From assembly GCA_023052935.1 (NCBI GenBank), contig CM041298.1:64939838-65003837 (forward strand): a stretch of 64,000 nt of DNA, read 5' to 3'. The DNA is from Piezodorus guildinii (Eukaryota > Arthropoda > Insecta > Hemiptera > Pentatomidae). The translations under genes were made by a program, and so were the position numbers. This document shows, in pieces, positions 21,690-32,224 of this stretch (its first letter is position 1; each line of letters opens with the position of its first letter). The notes below the pieces were generated by a model. It was given only the letters and a program-made list of their open reading frames with translations. It was not told where the DNA came from and did no database searches.

Positions 21690-24175
21690 TTGGAAAAAGA
21701 GAATTTACACTATCGGCTTTTAAGTCCTGCCAGATTATTTCAATAAGAATGAAACCTACATGATATTAAATCTCATTAAATTTTAAATTGATATAGCGAG
21801 TTTAATCAACATCGTTATATCCGTTTTTATGCAATATCCAACGGTATATTATACATCTATATTTCTATTCTTGTGTTCAAAAACACAAAAATTGCATAAT
21901 AAAATATGTTTGTATTTTTATATTTTAATTGTTTATTAAAATCGCTCAACTTGCATACTTGCCCGTTTACCCGTTATTTATCAATGCTAATAATATAAGT
22001 TCCCGTTTTTTTTTTAATCTACATAATTAGAGATACTTTAGAGGAGGAAAATTTAAAATATTGGTATTTAAGCCCTCTCAGACTATTAGGTTGTGTCACA
22101 TGAAATGTCCGTTTTCAAGGTAAAGGATTTTTATTAAAAATACGATATGAAAACAGGATAATTTTATTCGAAGTATTTACCTTCTTTTTCTACACATTTT
22201 TCCCAACGTGACACCAACTTTTTTTATCCCCGAACTGAAAAACTCTGAGCTTTGAAGTGAAACAAAATCTGAAAACGCACTTTTCTCTTGATCATCATTT
22301 TGAAAAAGTTTTCCTTTGACGAAGTTGTCTAAATTCCTGAACAGGTAATCTGTTGGAGAGAAGTCGAGAGAATATGGTGGGTGCGGAAGAACTTCCTAGC
22401 CCAGTTCTTTTAATTTTTGCACGGTATGTTTTGAAAAATGCCGCTCAGTGAGATCATGAGGTACTCATGTATCGAGCTTTTTTACTTTCCCAATACACTT
22501 TAAATGTCTGGAAACGGTAAATGCACTTGCATTTAGTTCTGCTGAGAGTCCTTTAACTGTTTGGTAGGGGTTTCCTTCTACTGTTTGTTTGAGGACATCG
22601 TTGTCTATAACGGACGAAGGTCTTCCTCGGGGCAAGTTTTCCAAGTCGGTATCCCCGGCTGAAAACTTAGCAAACCAACGGCGAAAGATCCGTTCATTAA
22701 CACTCTCTTCCCCAAACGCCTTGCAAATATTTCTAGCTGCCTCAGCTGCTGAATGGCCGAGTTTAAACTCAAAAATATTACTCGAAAATCGCGTGTTTCC
22801 ATGTTCATATTTGGAGGTATACTAAAAAGTGGGTAATTGATTGGGAAGCTAATGTTTTTAATACAAAGGTAGACGATTAGTAACAGTTTACTTCAAATAT
22901 GTAAACATTCGGAAGAATACAACAGAGACCTGCAAAATCCTTTATGTATTTTAGAAACTATAAAAACGGACATTTCATGTGAAACAACCCAATAGAATGA
23001 AGCCTACACGATATTAATTCGCATTAAATTTTACATCGATATAGCGAGTTTAAGCTATATCCTTAGATCCGTTTTTATCCAATATCCAACGGTATATTAC
23101 ACATCTATATTGCTCATTCTTGTGTTCAAAAACACAAAAATTGCATAAAAAAATATGTTTGATTTTTATCTTTTATTTGTTTATCAAATACGCTCAACTT
23201 GCATATTCACACGTTATTTATCAATGCTAATAATATAATTTTCCGTATTTTTTTTAAATATACGTAATTAATGATACTTCAGAGGAAGACAATTTTAAAT
23301 ATTGGTATTTAAGCCCTCTCAGACTATTTTAATTAGAACGAAGCCTACATGATATTAAATCTCATTAAATTTTACATCGATATAGCGAGTTTAATCTATA
23401 TCCTTAGATCCGTCTTTATCCAATATCCAACGGTATATTACACATCTATATTGCTCATTCTTGTGTTCAAAAACACAAAAATTGCATAAAAAAATATGTT
23501 TGCATTTTTATCTTTTAGTTGTTTATCAAATACGCTCAACTTGCATATTCACACGTTATTTATCAATGCTAATAATATAATTTTCCGTATTTTTTTTTTT
23601 AAATCTACGTAATTAATGATACTTTAGAGGAAGACAATTTTAAATATTGGTATTTAAGCCCTCTCAGACTATTTTAATTAGAACGAAGCCTACATGATAT
23701 TAAATCTCATTAAATTTTACATCGATATAGAGAGTTTAATCAACATCGTTAGATCCGTTTTTATCCAATATCCAACGGTATATTATATATCTATATTTCT
23801 ATTCTTGTGTTCAAAAACACAAAAATTGCATAAAAAAATATTTTTGCATTTTTAACTTTTAGTTGTTTATCAAATTCGCTCAACTTGCATATTTACCCGT
23901 TATTTATCAATGCTAATAATATGATATGAGGAAGAAAAATTAAATAATCGGCATTTAAGCCCTCTCAAACTATTTTAATCAGAATGAAACCAACATCATA
24001 TCCAAGTCCATTAATATATCAAATCCCATTAAATCGATATAGCGAGTTTAATAAAACTCGTTAGATCCGTTTTTGAGAATCGTAAAAAGGTGGAAAATGC
24101 ATGGTATAAAGTGGCTTCGCAATACTTTCCCTTACTATTGTATATATTTCATATATAGGTAAGTGAAAGTAAAAA
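21690..24175 (+). repeat. Tandem array of about 340-345 bp units (family Y)
   Basis: The unit contains 'tttaagccctctcagactat', 'tttacatcgatatagcgagt', 'caatatccaacggtatatta' and 'ttcttgtgttcaaaaacaca'. The anchor acggtatatt occurs at 21841, 23090, 23430 and 23775; after removing the 907-bp mariner the spacings are 340, 340 and 345 bp. The array ends at 24112-24172 with a hairpin that also ends dispersed single copies. Single Y copies lie at 27190-27960, 28440-29030 and 50910-51510. Confidence 0.85.
22086..22992 (-). mobile_element. Mariner element, internally deleted (copy 2)
   Basis: Inverted terminal repeats match copy 1 (left ttaggttgtgtcacatgaaa, right tttcatgtgaaacaacccaa), with TA on both sides (22084-22085 and 22993-22994). 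It is inserted in a unit of the Y tandem array. Read on the minus strand it codes CGKVKKLDT, a stop in place of the Trp of WVPH, then TERHFSKHTVQKLKELG. This is the same deletion junction as copy 1. The first and second catalytic Asp regions are missing. Confidence 0.93.
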
Positions 24176-24419
24176 ATATCTTAAAACTTTTAAATAAATG
24201 TAAAGCTGAAAGGAATTACATTTATTTTCGATGAAGACTTTTATTTGAGATTGAATAATAAAACAATAGAAATTGCTATCTAAATAAAAAAATTTCGTTT
24301 ATGTCCTTTTTGTCATCTTCAAGTACATGATACAGCATTGTTTTACGTTAAAATAAATAATTAACAAAAGGAAGTTAAGGTGTGCTTATTTAAGTGTGTA
24401 ATATTAGGAAAAACTTCCA

Positions 24420-24955
24420 GAAAAAATCATCATCATCATCATAATCGTTTACTCTTCTACCGCTGTTCGGTGTGAGGGTCCTGCCTGTAGAGTCTGGACC
24501 ATATGTCTCTTTGTTGTGCCAACTCCACTCTCCTACTCCAGTCTATCCCGCGCTTCCTGCATGCTTCCTTTACACCGTCCTCCCAGGAGATGTGGGGTCT
24601 TCCTCTGGGCCTTTTTCCCTCTGTGCGGGTCTCATACGTCTTCCTGGCACTTCTCACCGGATCCATCCTAAGAAGATGTCCAAACCACCTCAGTTTGTGT
24701 TCCTCTAGAACGGTCTTGACATCAAGGTTAGCCCGTATAGTGGCGTTCCGTATCCTATCTCTCCGTGTCTTTCTCTCTATTTTTCGGAGATACCTCATTT
24801 CCATGGCCTGGATTTGGCTCCTATGTTTTGAGGTAAGAGTCCACGATTCTGAGGAGTACGATAGGATAGGAGAAATGTCGATTTATATACAGCTAATTTG
24901 GTCCGCTTTGACACCTCTCTTCTCCCCAGAAAACCTCGCCTTACCATACAGAAAA
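24420..24955 (-). pseudogene. LINE RT C-terminus with (TGATGA) tail
   Basis: On the minus strand the frame ending at 24457 reads EMRYLRKIERKTRRDRIRN, HKLRWFGHLLRM, GKRPRGRPHISWED and a stop. Upstream (24804-24955) SSESWTLTSKHRSQIQ continues it after one in-frame stop. The RWFGHLLRM and GRPxxxWED motifs are typical C-terminal parts of RTE-like and related LINE proteins. The 3' end is a (GAT)n run with a T-tract, an RTE-like tail. It lies between two Y segments and probably inserted into one. Confidence 0.65.
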
Positions 24956-24999
24956 AATAAAAAAGAAAAGAAAAGAAAATTTCAGTTTACAGGACTTTT

Positions 25000-25019
25000 C
25001 GTTTTCGCTCGGGAGTTAC

Positions 25020-25051
<32 letters not shown>

Positions 25052-25206
25052 CACACACACACACACATACGGACAGACCTTTATTCGGGACTTGGTTATT
25101 TGGACTCAGGGGACCCTAAAACGTGTATTTCCGTCGAAAACTGGAATTTTCACGATCGCAATACTTTCCCTTACTATATATTTTATATATAGGTAAGTGA
25201 AAGTAA
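25000..25206 (+). repeat. Family Y 3' end with (CA)n inside
   Basis: The blocks 'gggacttggttatttggact' and 'ccctaaaacgtgtatttccg' and the terminal hairpin match 27845-27925 and 51375-51490. A (CA)n microsatellite fills 25021-25070. Together with 24176-24420 this probably was one Y copy split by the LINE. Confidence 0.65.
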
Positions 25207-25734
25207 AAAACGATATTCAAAAATTTACGAAAAACTTTTAGATAATCAATCAAATTAAATATGTGGTGATTATTGAAATTACTCGCGTCAACACTTAGTA
25301 ATTGAACGGAATTTTCGAAATTCTCTCAAATATCTTTTTCAAAGCATAAATAATAAGTCTTGAACCAACCTGCAATCTCTTTAAGTAAAAAAATATATAT
25401 AAAAAGAAGAAGAAGCTAATCAAGCTTCTAAGGCCCTTAAAAGCCCTTTAGTAGAGATTTAATCTATTCTGTCAGTTTAGACGTCGTAAAAGACTTACAA
25501 TGCTTAACTTAATGAATGTCTTCTACCCAAGCTTCCGCATAACTTGGATTAAAAAAATATGTTGTTACCACAAAAGGAGGGATTAAGCTATTTATAAAAA
25601 TGTTTTTCTCGTTAACTTAATTTAATCTTCTTTGTATAAAATTGATATACCTTTTAGCGAAAACCCATTTATAAATATAATAAGTAATCTATATATAAAT
25701 ATATATATATATATATCACTCTCTTACGTCCACA
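25207..25734. other. No gene seen
   Basis: AT-rich sequence. No recognised element. Confidence 0.45.
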
Positions 25735-26262
25735 GTCTCCTGCAATTTAAATCCACAAACCATACTCAGGAAACCAGATCCCGTCTTTCCGACCACTATA
25801 CGCCTTCCCATAGAACCAACAAATATATACTCTCCCATCATCCGTCATGCTCCTTCCCAATCTTCATTCACATCTTTCCTTTTAAACACCTTCTTGCTTC
25901 CTAACCAGATGCCAACTAATTTCAGTATAAAGATTAAAGCGATGTGAGAAATGTCTACACTTCATGCCATAAATGTTAATAAAGTTTTCATTTATATTTT
26001 TAATTATTCTAGAGTTTTTTATTGGTTTGCTAGCCCTATATTACTTTATATATTATTGTATTCTTTTTAATTTTTATTTTTCATCTCTTTCTGTTTTTAC
26101 CATTTAAAATACTTGTATATATTTATTGTAATCATTAATGTTATCAGTCTTTTTTGTTTTTATTTTTATGTTTTCGTTGGCCAGTCATAATACTTATTTG
26201 TTTTGTACCTGTATGTTATTCTTAAGGGACCTAGTCTCAGAATAAAGTTTTTTTTTCATTCA
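25735..26262 (+). pseudogene. LINE C-terminal scrap and 3' end
   Basis: LQFKSTNHTQETRSRLSDHY parallels the frame at 10241 (LQFKSSVHSIETRSRHSD), so both are C-termini of one LINE family. The 3'UTR ends tattcttaagggacctagtc, then cagaataaagt and T-rich/(CATT)n sequence. This 3' end is the one echoed in the SINE B tail. Confidence 0.55.
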
Positions 26263-26269
26263 TTCATTC

Positions 26270-26360
26270 ATTCATAAATGAATCGCATTTTCCCTTGTTA
26301 TCACATCACGCGTGAACGGCTTGACCGATTTCTCTGATTCTTTTTTTGTTATTTTTATAT
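26270..26360 (+). mobile_element. Helitron-like 5' part (copy 1)
   Basis: 'ataaatgaatcgcattttcc' followed by 'catcacgcgtgaacggcttg' and 'accgattt' matches the short Helitron at 26438-26553. It stops after 'accgatttctctgattc' and has no CTAG end. Confidence 0.5.
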
Positions 26361-26437
26361 CTGTCAGGAGAAGTTACTTTGGTAGATAGTTTTTTATTTT
26401 ATTTTTTTAATATTCTAAGATAATAATAATAGCATTA

Positions 26438-26553
26438 TCTCTATATATAAAAATGAATTGCCATTTCCCTTGGTCATAGCATCACGCGTGAACGGCTTGA
26501 CCGATTTCGCTAAGACATAGTTCAGACAGGACATGCTCTGTCGGATCAGCTAG
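26438..26553 (+). mobile_element. Short non-autonomous Helitron (116 bp)
   Basis: It starts TCTCTATATATAAAAATGAA, a common insect Helitron 5' end, inserted after A. It ends in CTAG (26550-26553) followed by T, so it lies between A and T as Helitrons do. A hairpin GACAG/CTGTC sits just before the end, with about 7 bases between the stem and CTAG. The interior is reduced to one copy of the 'cgtgaacggcttgaccgatt' segment. No Rep/helicase. Confidence 0.7.
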
Positions 26554-27189
26554 TTTTTTATAAGAAAGAGAGAACCTTTGCTTATCTATCTTATGACTTC
26601 TGTTACTATTTTATAATTTTTTCTCTTACTGTGCTAAATATTTAAGATTGATTTTCCATCCAACAATACTCATTTAAATTTTAATAGTTCAAACGTATTG
26701 TAATAAATAAATTATTAATAAACAGAAAACCTCAAATAGTGATTCTATGATTTAACGGAATAAAAAAACAAAACATAAATCTTACACAGTACGTCCATCA
26801 CTACGTTTACACTCCTATTGTGATTTTCAGTCTTTAGATATAAATTTAAAAGGAACCCATTTCCAGCTATTGAAATATTTGAAGTATCATTCAGCTAACC
26901 TCTTACAGAAAAAGCATGCTGTCTGATTTATCAAACTCATAATATTTAAATAGTTTAATTATTCACGAAGAATATTGAAATAATAAGCTGTTAACACCCT
27001 TGTATTTTCCAACAACCATCCATTTAAAAAAATAAATAAAAAAAAATAATTTATTAGCTTTACAAGACCTCACTCAAGATTTTCTCAGCAGAAATCAAAA
27101 AAAGAATAAAATAGAATGAAAATTCGCTTCATATTAAAATTACCAGAATATAAATCATCAATCCTATAATATTTTAAAAAAAATTGGTG
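26554..27189. other. No gene seen
   Basis: AT-rich, with A-tracts near 27030. No recognised element. Confidence 0.45.
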
Positions 27190-27960
27190 CGCGTAACACA
27201 CCATTTTCTCTTACCTCCGTTATTAAAATCAATTAAAGAATTTGTTAATACATTTTGAGATGAAAATATATTGTTAAGGAAATAATAAACTCAATAGTTT
27301 CAATATAAACATGTGTTCTATTAAATAATCTATTATATTATTATCTACGAATATTAATAATTTTTATTAGCTTCTGAACGGTACATTATACATCTATATT
27401 ACTGTTTTTATGTTAAATCTACAAAATTTAAGGTAGTTCAGAGGAAGAAAATTTAAACTATCGGCATTTTAGACCTGTCAGACTATTTCAATAAGAAGAA
27501 AACTTAAAAATAGAACCTACATGTTTTAAAGCCCATTAAATTTTACATCGATATAGCGAGTTTAATCTAAATTTTTCGAGCCGTTTTTGAGAAAGGTGTA
27601 AAATGCATAGTATAAAGTAGATTTTCTGATCATCTGACTTAGATCGAAAAGTTACTATAACATCTCGGGCGTAAAGTTGTCTCAAAGATAAAATTTCAGT
27701 TTCGTACGACTTCTCGTGTTTGTGCTAGACTTACAACACAGACACACAAACTCTTTAGTGATCATTCTCCATTACATTTTAAAACTTTGTGTAAAAGATA
27801 ATATTTTTTCACAAATGTTTACCTTTACCACACAGACCTTTTTGCAGGACTTGGTCATTTAGACTCAGGGGATCCTAAAACGTATATTTCCGTTGAAAAT
27901 AGCCACTAAATATATATTTCCTTTATAGGTAAGTGAAATCAAAAAAGTTTCTGCTAAATT
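27190..27960 (+). repeat. Family Y repeat, nearly complete dispersed copy
   Basis: In order: 'ggtgcgcgtaacacacc', 'gaacggtacattatacatct', 'atcgatatagcgagtttaat', 'gagccgtttttgagaaaggt', 'cagacctttttgcaggactt', 'gacccta'-type block (ggggatcctaaaacgtatat) and a weakened terminal hairpin ending tataggtaagtgaaat. It serves as the reference order for the family. No coding capacity. Confidence 0.65.
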
Positions 27961-28439
27961 ATAAGTATCCAAACTGCATTGAATATATATTTTTTTTAAA
28001 TATATCAAAAATTAATTGAGAATTTCTTGTGGGAAAGAATATTATAATCTGCCGACGCCTTTGCATGCTCACCTATTACAGGAAATAAAATTTATCTACC
28101 TCTTTTTCATTCCTCCCAGACAGGTTCATCTGTTCTTTTTTCGATTCATCTTTCTATCCTTTCTCTCAGCTTACAACTATATTTCTAAGGTGAAACGTGG
28201 TCTGTCAAAAACATTCTCTTCACTCCGCTTACACCTCTCAACTGTAATATCCTAAAAAATTCAAACATACGTGTTCATAAATTAAAACGTCTGCACATTG
28301 TACACTGGGTGAGATGCAAAAGATGTTTAGTTGTATTCTATGTTTTTTATTATGAATAAAATTCAAGCAAAGCCTTTTTCTTATTTCTTTAAACATTTAA
28401 TATCATATTAGTTGATATCTGATCATCAAACACGACGTG

Positions 28440-29030
28440 ACTATGTAATGTATTTAAAAAAAAGTCTGGAGTGAGCAATAAACAAATTTCTCTTAACTAC
28501 GTTGTTAAAATCAATTCAAGAACTTTTAAGTTAAGTTAGAGATAAAAAAAATTGCATTGAGTTTCGATGGAAACATATGTTTTAGATTCATTAATCTAAC
28601 AATAGAAATTTTTTTCTATAACAGTCACTTAAGTTTATAGATTTAGGATATACGCAGGGGATTCAAGTAAATAGAAGCAAAGGAATATATAAAAATCTGG
28701 TGCGCGCAACACACGAAATCAATTTCAGATCAGAAAAAAGGTATAAGTAAAAACTGCTCCAACTACTAAAATAAGAATATAGTAAGAAAATTTTCGATTT
28801 CGACATTTAAACCCTATTAAACTATTTCAATCAAAATAAAACCTACATGATATAAAAGGTTTTTAAATATTTCTACGATAAAGGGAGTTTAATTAAAATC
28901 GTAAAAGTTTTTTTTTTTTTTTTTTTTTTTTTAAGAAAATCGTAACATATGTTCAAAATGCATGTTGTATGAATGTTCACAATGATTTTGCTGAAAATTT
29001 CACCGTAACATCTCAGCCAAGTATGCTTCC
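28440..29030 (+). repeat. Family Y repeat, diverged copy
   Basis: Contains 'attgagtttcgatggaaaca', 'ctggtgcgcgcaacacacga', 'tttcaatcaaaataaaacct' and 'agggagtttaattaaaatcg' in family order, with a T-tract at about 28908-28932. The segment before it (27961-28439) holds a short Phe-rich frame that I do not recognise. Confidence 0.5.
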
Positions 29031-29049
29031 AAGATATGAATAACACATT

Positions 29050-29253
29050 TCTAATTGTAAAAATATAAAAAACATAAATATTACAGCACTATCCAACCAT
29101 AGTATAATAAATAAACACAATTTTAATAAAAAAATATTAAATATAATTTTAGATTTACAATAATAAATAAAAAAAATAACAACCTCCAACCATAGTAATG
29201 TTTTATTATTAATATTTGATGTTAAAAAAAAATAATAAAAAATATATATAATA

Positions 29254-29286
<33 letters not shown>

Positions 29287-29690
29287 CATGCATTGGTATA
29301 AAGGTTGGGGAGTGGGAGTAAAGTTCAATCTTTAGTCTACTCCTTGCCTGATGGCAATTTAAAAATTTAAACAGAATATGGATACAATAGAAAATTGTGA
29401 CAATGTAAAAGTTAATAGCCAATTAAGTTACCAAATGACCATTATTATTACAAATAATAAGGAATTTTGACTAATATTGAAAGATATGGATTTCTGTAAG
29501 TAATAATAAAATTTGTTATAATGTGATAGAGAAATATTGAATTTTGATTTTTATTATTGTTGAAAATTTAATCTATTATTAAATTGTCATTAAATGCTGA
29601 CCAGAGATTCTGAAGATGTGACATATAAACTTCGAAGCGTTAATTGTAATAATAATGAGTTAATAAACAATATTAAAAAGAAGAGATAGT
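29050..29690 (+). pseudogene. Penelope-like element relic (copy 2): GIY-YIG scrap and terminal repeat
   Basis: 29055-29163 reads NCKNIKNINITALSNHSIIN then HNFNKKI, matching the NCKKSKNINTTALAQH and HNFDFE stretch of the endonuclease at 8896. Further on, 'ggggagtgggagtaaagttc', 'gccaattaagttaccaaatg' and 'agagattctgaagatgtgac' with ttcgaagcgtt recur at 42930-43490. The last block has the CTGAAGAT-stem-CGAAGCG form of the Penelope terminal motif. A (TA)n tract is inside. Confidence 0.6.
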
Positions 29691-30217
29691 TCCGAAGATA
29701 TTATTCGAATATAAACTTTTAGTTTATACAATTGTAAACTTTTAATTTACAATTATCACTTTGAAGCTAAAATTACCATATACATACACAGAATCTTTCA
29801 AGAAGAGTTGGCCGTTATCACTAACAACCGTTGTTTTTTGGGTTTTATACCAACTCACTTAAACGCGCGCTTTTGGAGGTAGTCCGACCCCAGACATATT
29901 TATATCTCCTTATATTCTGACTTTTTTTTTTTTTTCCACCCCTGCCTCGCCATTTCTGGCATACGGGGTTTGGAAGCAGTAGTTACTAGTTCTTACTGCT
30001 CCTTATACTCTGTTTTTGTTCTCTTTTAATCTTTATTTATTTGATATTAAACTGTGGTGCAGCCCGGTGCACGGGTGTGCACCTTAGCCGCTACTGCGGT
30101 GCGACCCAGTACGCGGTTGCGCACCTTTCTGGTGGGGTTACACCTTATTTATTTAAGGCCAACCATCCTGGGCCTTTTCATCCATCCGGATACAGTCCTG
30201 TCCTGCTGGTGAGCCGC

Positions 30218-30291
30218 ATCCGTCCAGTCCTCTCCATCCGTCCAGTCCTCTCCATCCGTCCGGTCCTCTCCAACCGTCCGGTAGCTGTCAC
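30218..30291 (+). repeat. 18-bp tandem repeat, about 4 units
   Basis: Units of catccgtccagtcctctc with few changes. In one frame they give RPVLSIRPVLSNRPV, which comes from the repeat and is not evidence for a gene. Confidence 0.85.
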
Positions 30292-30890
30292 GCCTCATCG
30301 GTCCGCCGCCACATCCGTCCGATTCGCCAGGCCAGCCCTCCTGTCTTCAGATTTTCTCTTCTTCTTCTTCTTCGCCTTCTTCATCTGGCTCTACGGCCGG
30401 TTGGGCTCTTCCGAGGGTGAAGTGTGAAGGGCCAACCAATTCCTTCTTATGCATACACAAACTCCCTAAACGAGGGGTAGATCTCCTCCTTTAGCAGGCG
30501 TGGAAGATCCAGCTCGGAGAGCGTGTACAGGTCCGTTTTCATCACTAAATTGGCGCGGTGCCGCTCCATGGCAGTGCAGGACAGAAGCCCGTACTACAGT
30601 TCCAGGTATAAGGATAACCTGCCAGGTAGGAGCGTGCCCGCGCCTACCTGTTACAAGAAGGTCCTGGTCATGAAGGAAAGCCCCGTGAGGTAGAAGCTCA
30701 ACAGCAGTGATCAGAAATCCTCATGGCTGCACATGGGTAGAAGCCAGCACCCCATCTTAAGAGGAGGAAGAGAAGAATGAAATAGAGAAGTTAGATACAG
30801 GATGTGATATAAAGACAGACCACAAAGGTGGAGATAGTCTGACCTTGGGAGATATCACTTGGTAGAATAACGTTAGTGATCTTAAGGGCT

Positions 30891-31103
30891 TTTTTTTTTC
30901 CAATCCCTCAAAAACAAAACGAAACAATAGTAAAATAAAATACCATAATATATTATGATAAATTTGTTAATACCATACCATATTCTACCATCTTGTAATT
31001 GAAGGGTGATCGATTCTAATATATAAAAGATTAAATCATATAAAACCTGTATTTTTCTGATTCTTATTCTTATAGGTGGAGGCCCCCACTTGTTGTGCGT
31101 TTA
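30891..31103 (-). mobile_element. 213-bp retroposed insert with perfect 12-bp TSD
   Basis: The sequence atcttaagggct occurs exactly at 30879-30890 and 31104-31115. Between them is a 213-bp segment that starts (plus strand) with a T-run, i.e. a minus-strand polyA tail at 30891-30899. TSD plus polyA is the mark of LINE-mediated insertion. The insert begins (minus strand) ttaaacgcacaacaagtggg and I do not recognise it; it may be the 5'-truncated 3' end of a LINE or a new SINE. It is younger than the Z copy. Confidence 0.85.
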
Positions 31104-31385
31104 ATCTTAAGGGCTGAACTAATGCTTACTTTACTAAGAAAGCAATGTATATTATTGTCAGTGGGAACTTTTCTACCAGACTAGTGTCTTGGCCCTAGGT
31201 CAATTACCTTGAATGGTTTATTTAAAATCTTGAAATAGTAACATGAACAATAATATTTACAATGGTATGATCAAGTTAAAATATACTATATTATTAAATA
31301 AAACATCTGGCCGTGACTTTAACGGAGGCCCTGCTAGCGCTTCCATTGAGGGAGCGCGTGAAGCATCCGCTACAAGAACTATATC

Positions 31386-32096
31386 CACTGAATGAATATT
31401 TATACTAACACAGCTGGAATGGAATTCGAGAATAATGGACACTGTTCTGACAAGACTATCTACTCTGCTCCCTTATATTATTGATAATAACCTGTACTGT
31501 ATAGTAACTATAATTACCTGTACTGTACCTGTATAATAACCTGTACTGTATAGTAACTATAATTCACAATTTTAATAATAATTAAAAAGTTTTTAATTAA
31601 ATTAAAACTTCTCTATTTGAATGCCATTTAACATCAAAGAACAAGCTGTTAAAAAAGCTATTTATGTCTCGGAGGAGTTTCGCCGAGCTTGAAGAACAAT
31701 TTGTCATCAAGATGTTCACACTTTGGAGTGAAACTTAAAGAAGGGAATTGTTTTAGTTTTTCAATATGACTGTTCTCAGAGGCAGGCACTTGGGAAATGC
31801 AGGGTAGGGAGAATGTAAAAGAAAGTATTTGATCCTTTCTTGTGGGTAGGGTCGGTGCAGACACTATGAGAACTAAGGGTCTTTCTTATTTATCTACAGT
31901 CTCTTAGTGCCTCCGAATAAGGAATAAAGGAAAGAGCTTTAGATCAAGTTACACCCGATTTAAATTTTATGCTTTACTCATAAAAAATATAACAATTTTT
32001 TTACGGTATGGGGCTCATTATTCACTTGTTAAAAATGAACAAATAATACTATGCGGTTAAATACATACATACTAATATATTTATGTGAAAATAAGA

Positions 32097-32150
<54 letters not shown>

Positions 32151-32224
32151 GAATAGAGTAGAAAAAAAAAATTAATTAAAATTTGGGCAGTAAACTATTA
32201 TTTTCAATCATTCAATGTTAGATA
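31386..32224. other. No gene seen; (TA)n at 32099-32145
   Basis: Contains a short direct repeat around 31485-31560 ('aacctgtactgtatagtaac' twice) and a (TA)n tract. No convincing frame. Confidence 0.5.

Larger units (their letters stand above)
30030..31385 (-). repeat. Repeat family Z (copy 2), interrupted by a retroposed insert
   Basis: Shares 'agactagtgtcttggcccta', 'ggtcaattaccttgaatggt' and 'gctagcgcttccattgaggg' with copy 1. The left part is unusually GC-rich, with two 40-bp-scale imperfect repeats (ggtgcagcccggtgcacggg / ggtgcgacccagtacgcggt) and an 18-bp tandem repeat. On the minus strand it would begin TGTAGCGGATGCTTCACGCG, like copy 1. Whether the 5' GC-rich part belongs to the same element is uncertain. 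Confidence 0.45.

Noticed and set aside
21690..24175. Regular repeats considered as a CRISPR array
   Set aside because: The units are 340-345 bp and nearly contiguous, with no short repeat/unique spacer alternation. The context is eukaryotic.
24503..25192. Plus-strand 229-codon frame
   Set aside because: Its first half is the antisense of the LINE C-terminus (24457-24804 minus) and its second half runs through the (CA)n tract (THTHTH). It is a shadow frame.
28016..28255. 79-codon plus-strand frame rich in Phe
   Set aside because: No recognisable motif. It is probably a chance frame in T-rich sequence between two Y repeats.
30041..30427. 128-codon GC-rich plus-strand frame
   Set aside because: It is built on an 18-bp tandem repeat and imperfect duplications inside repeat Z. 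No domain and no splice context support a gene.
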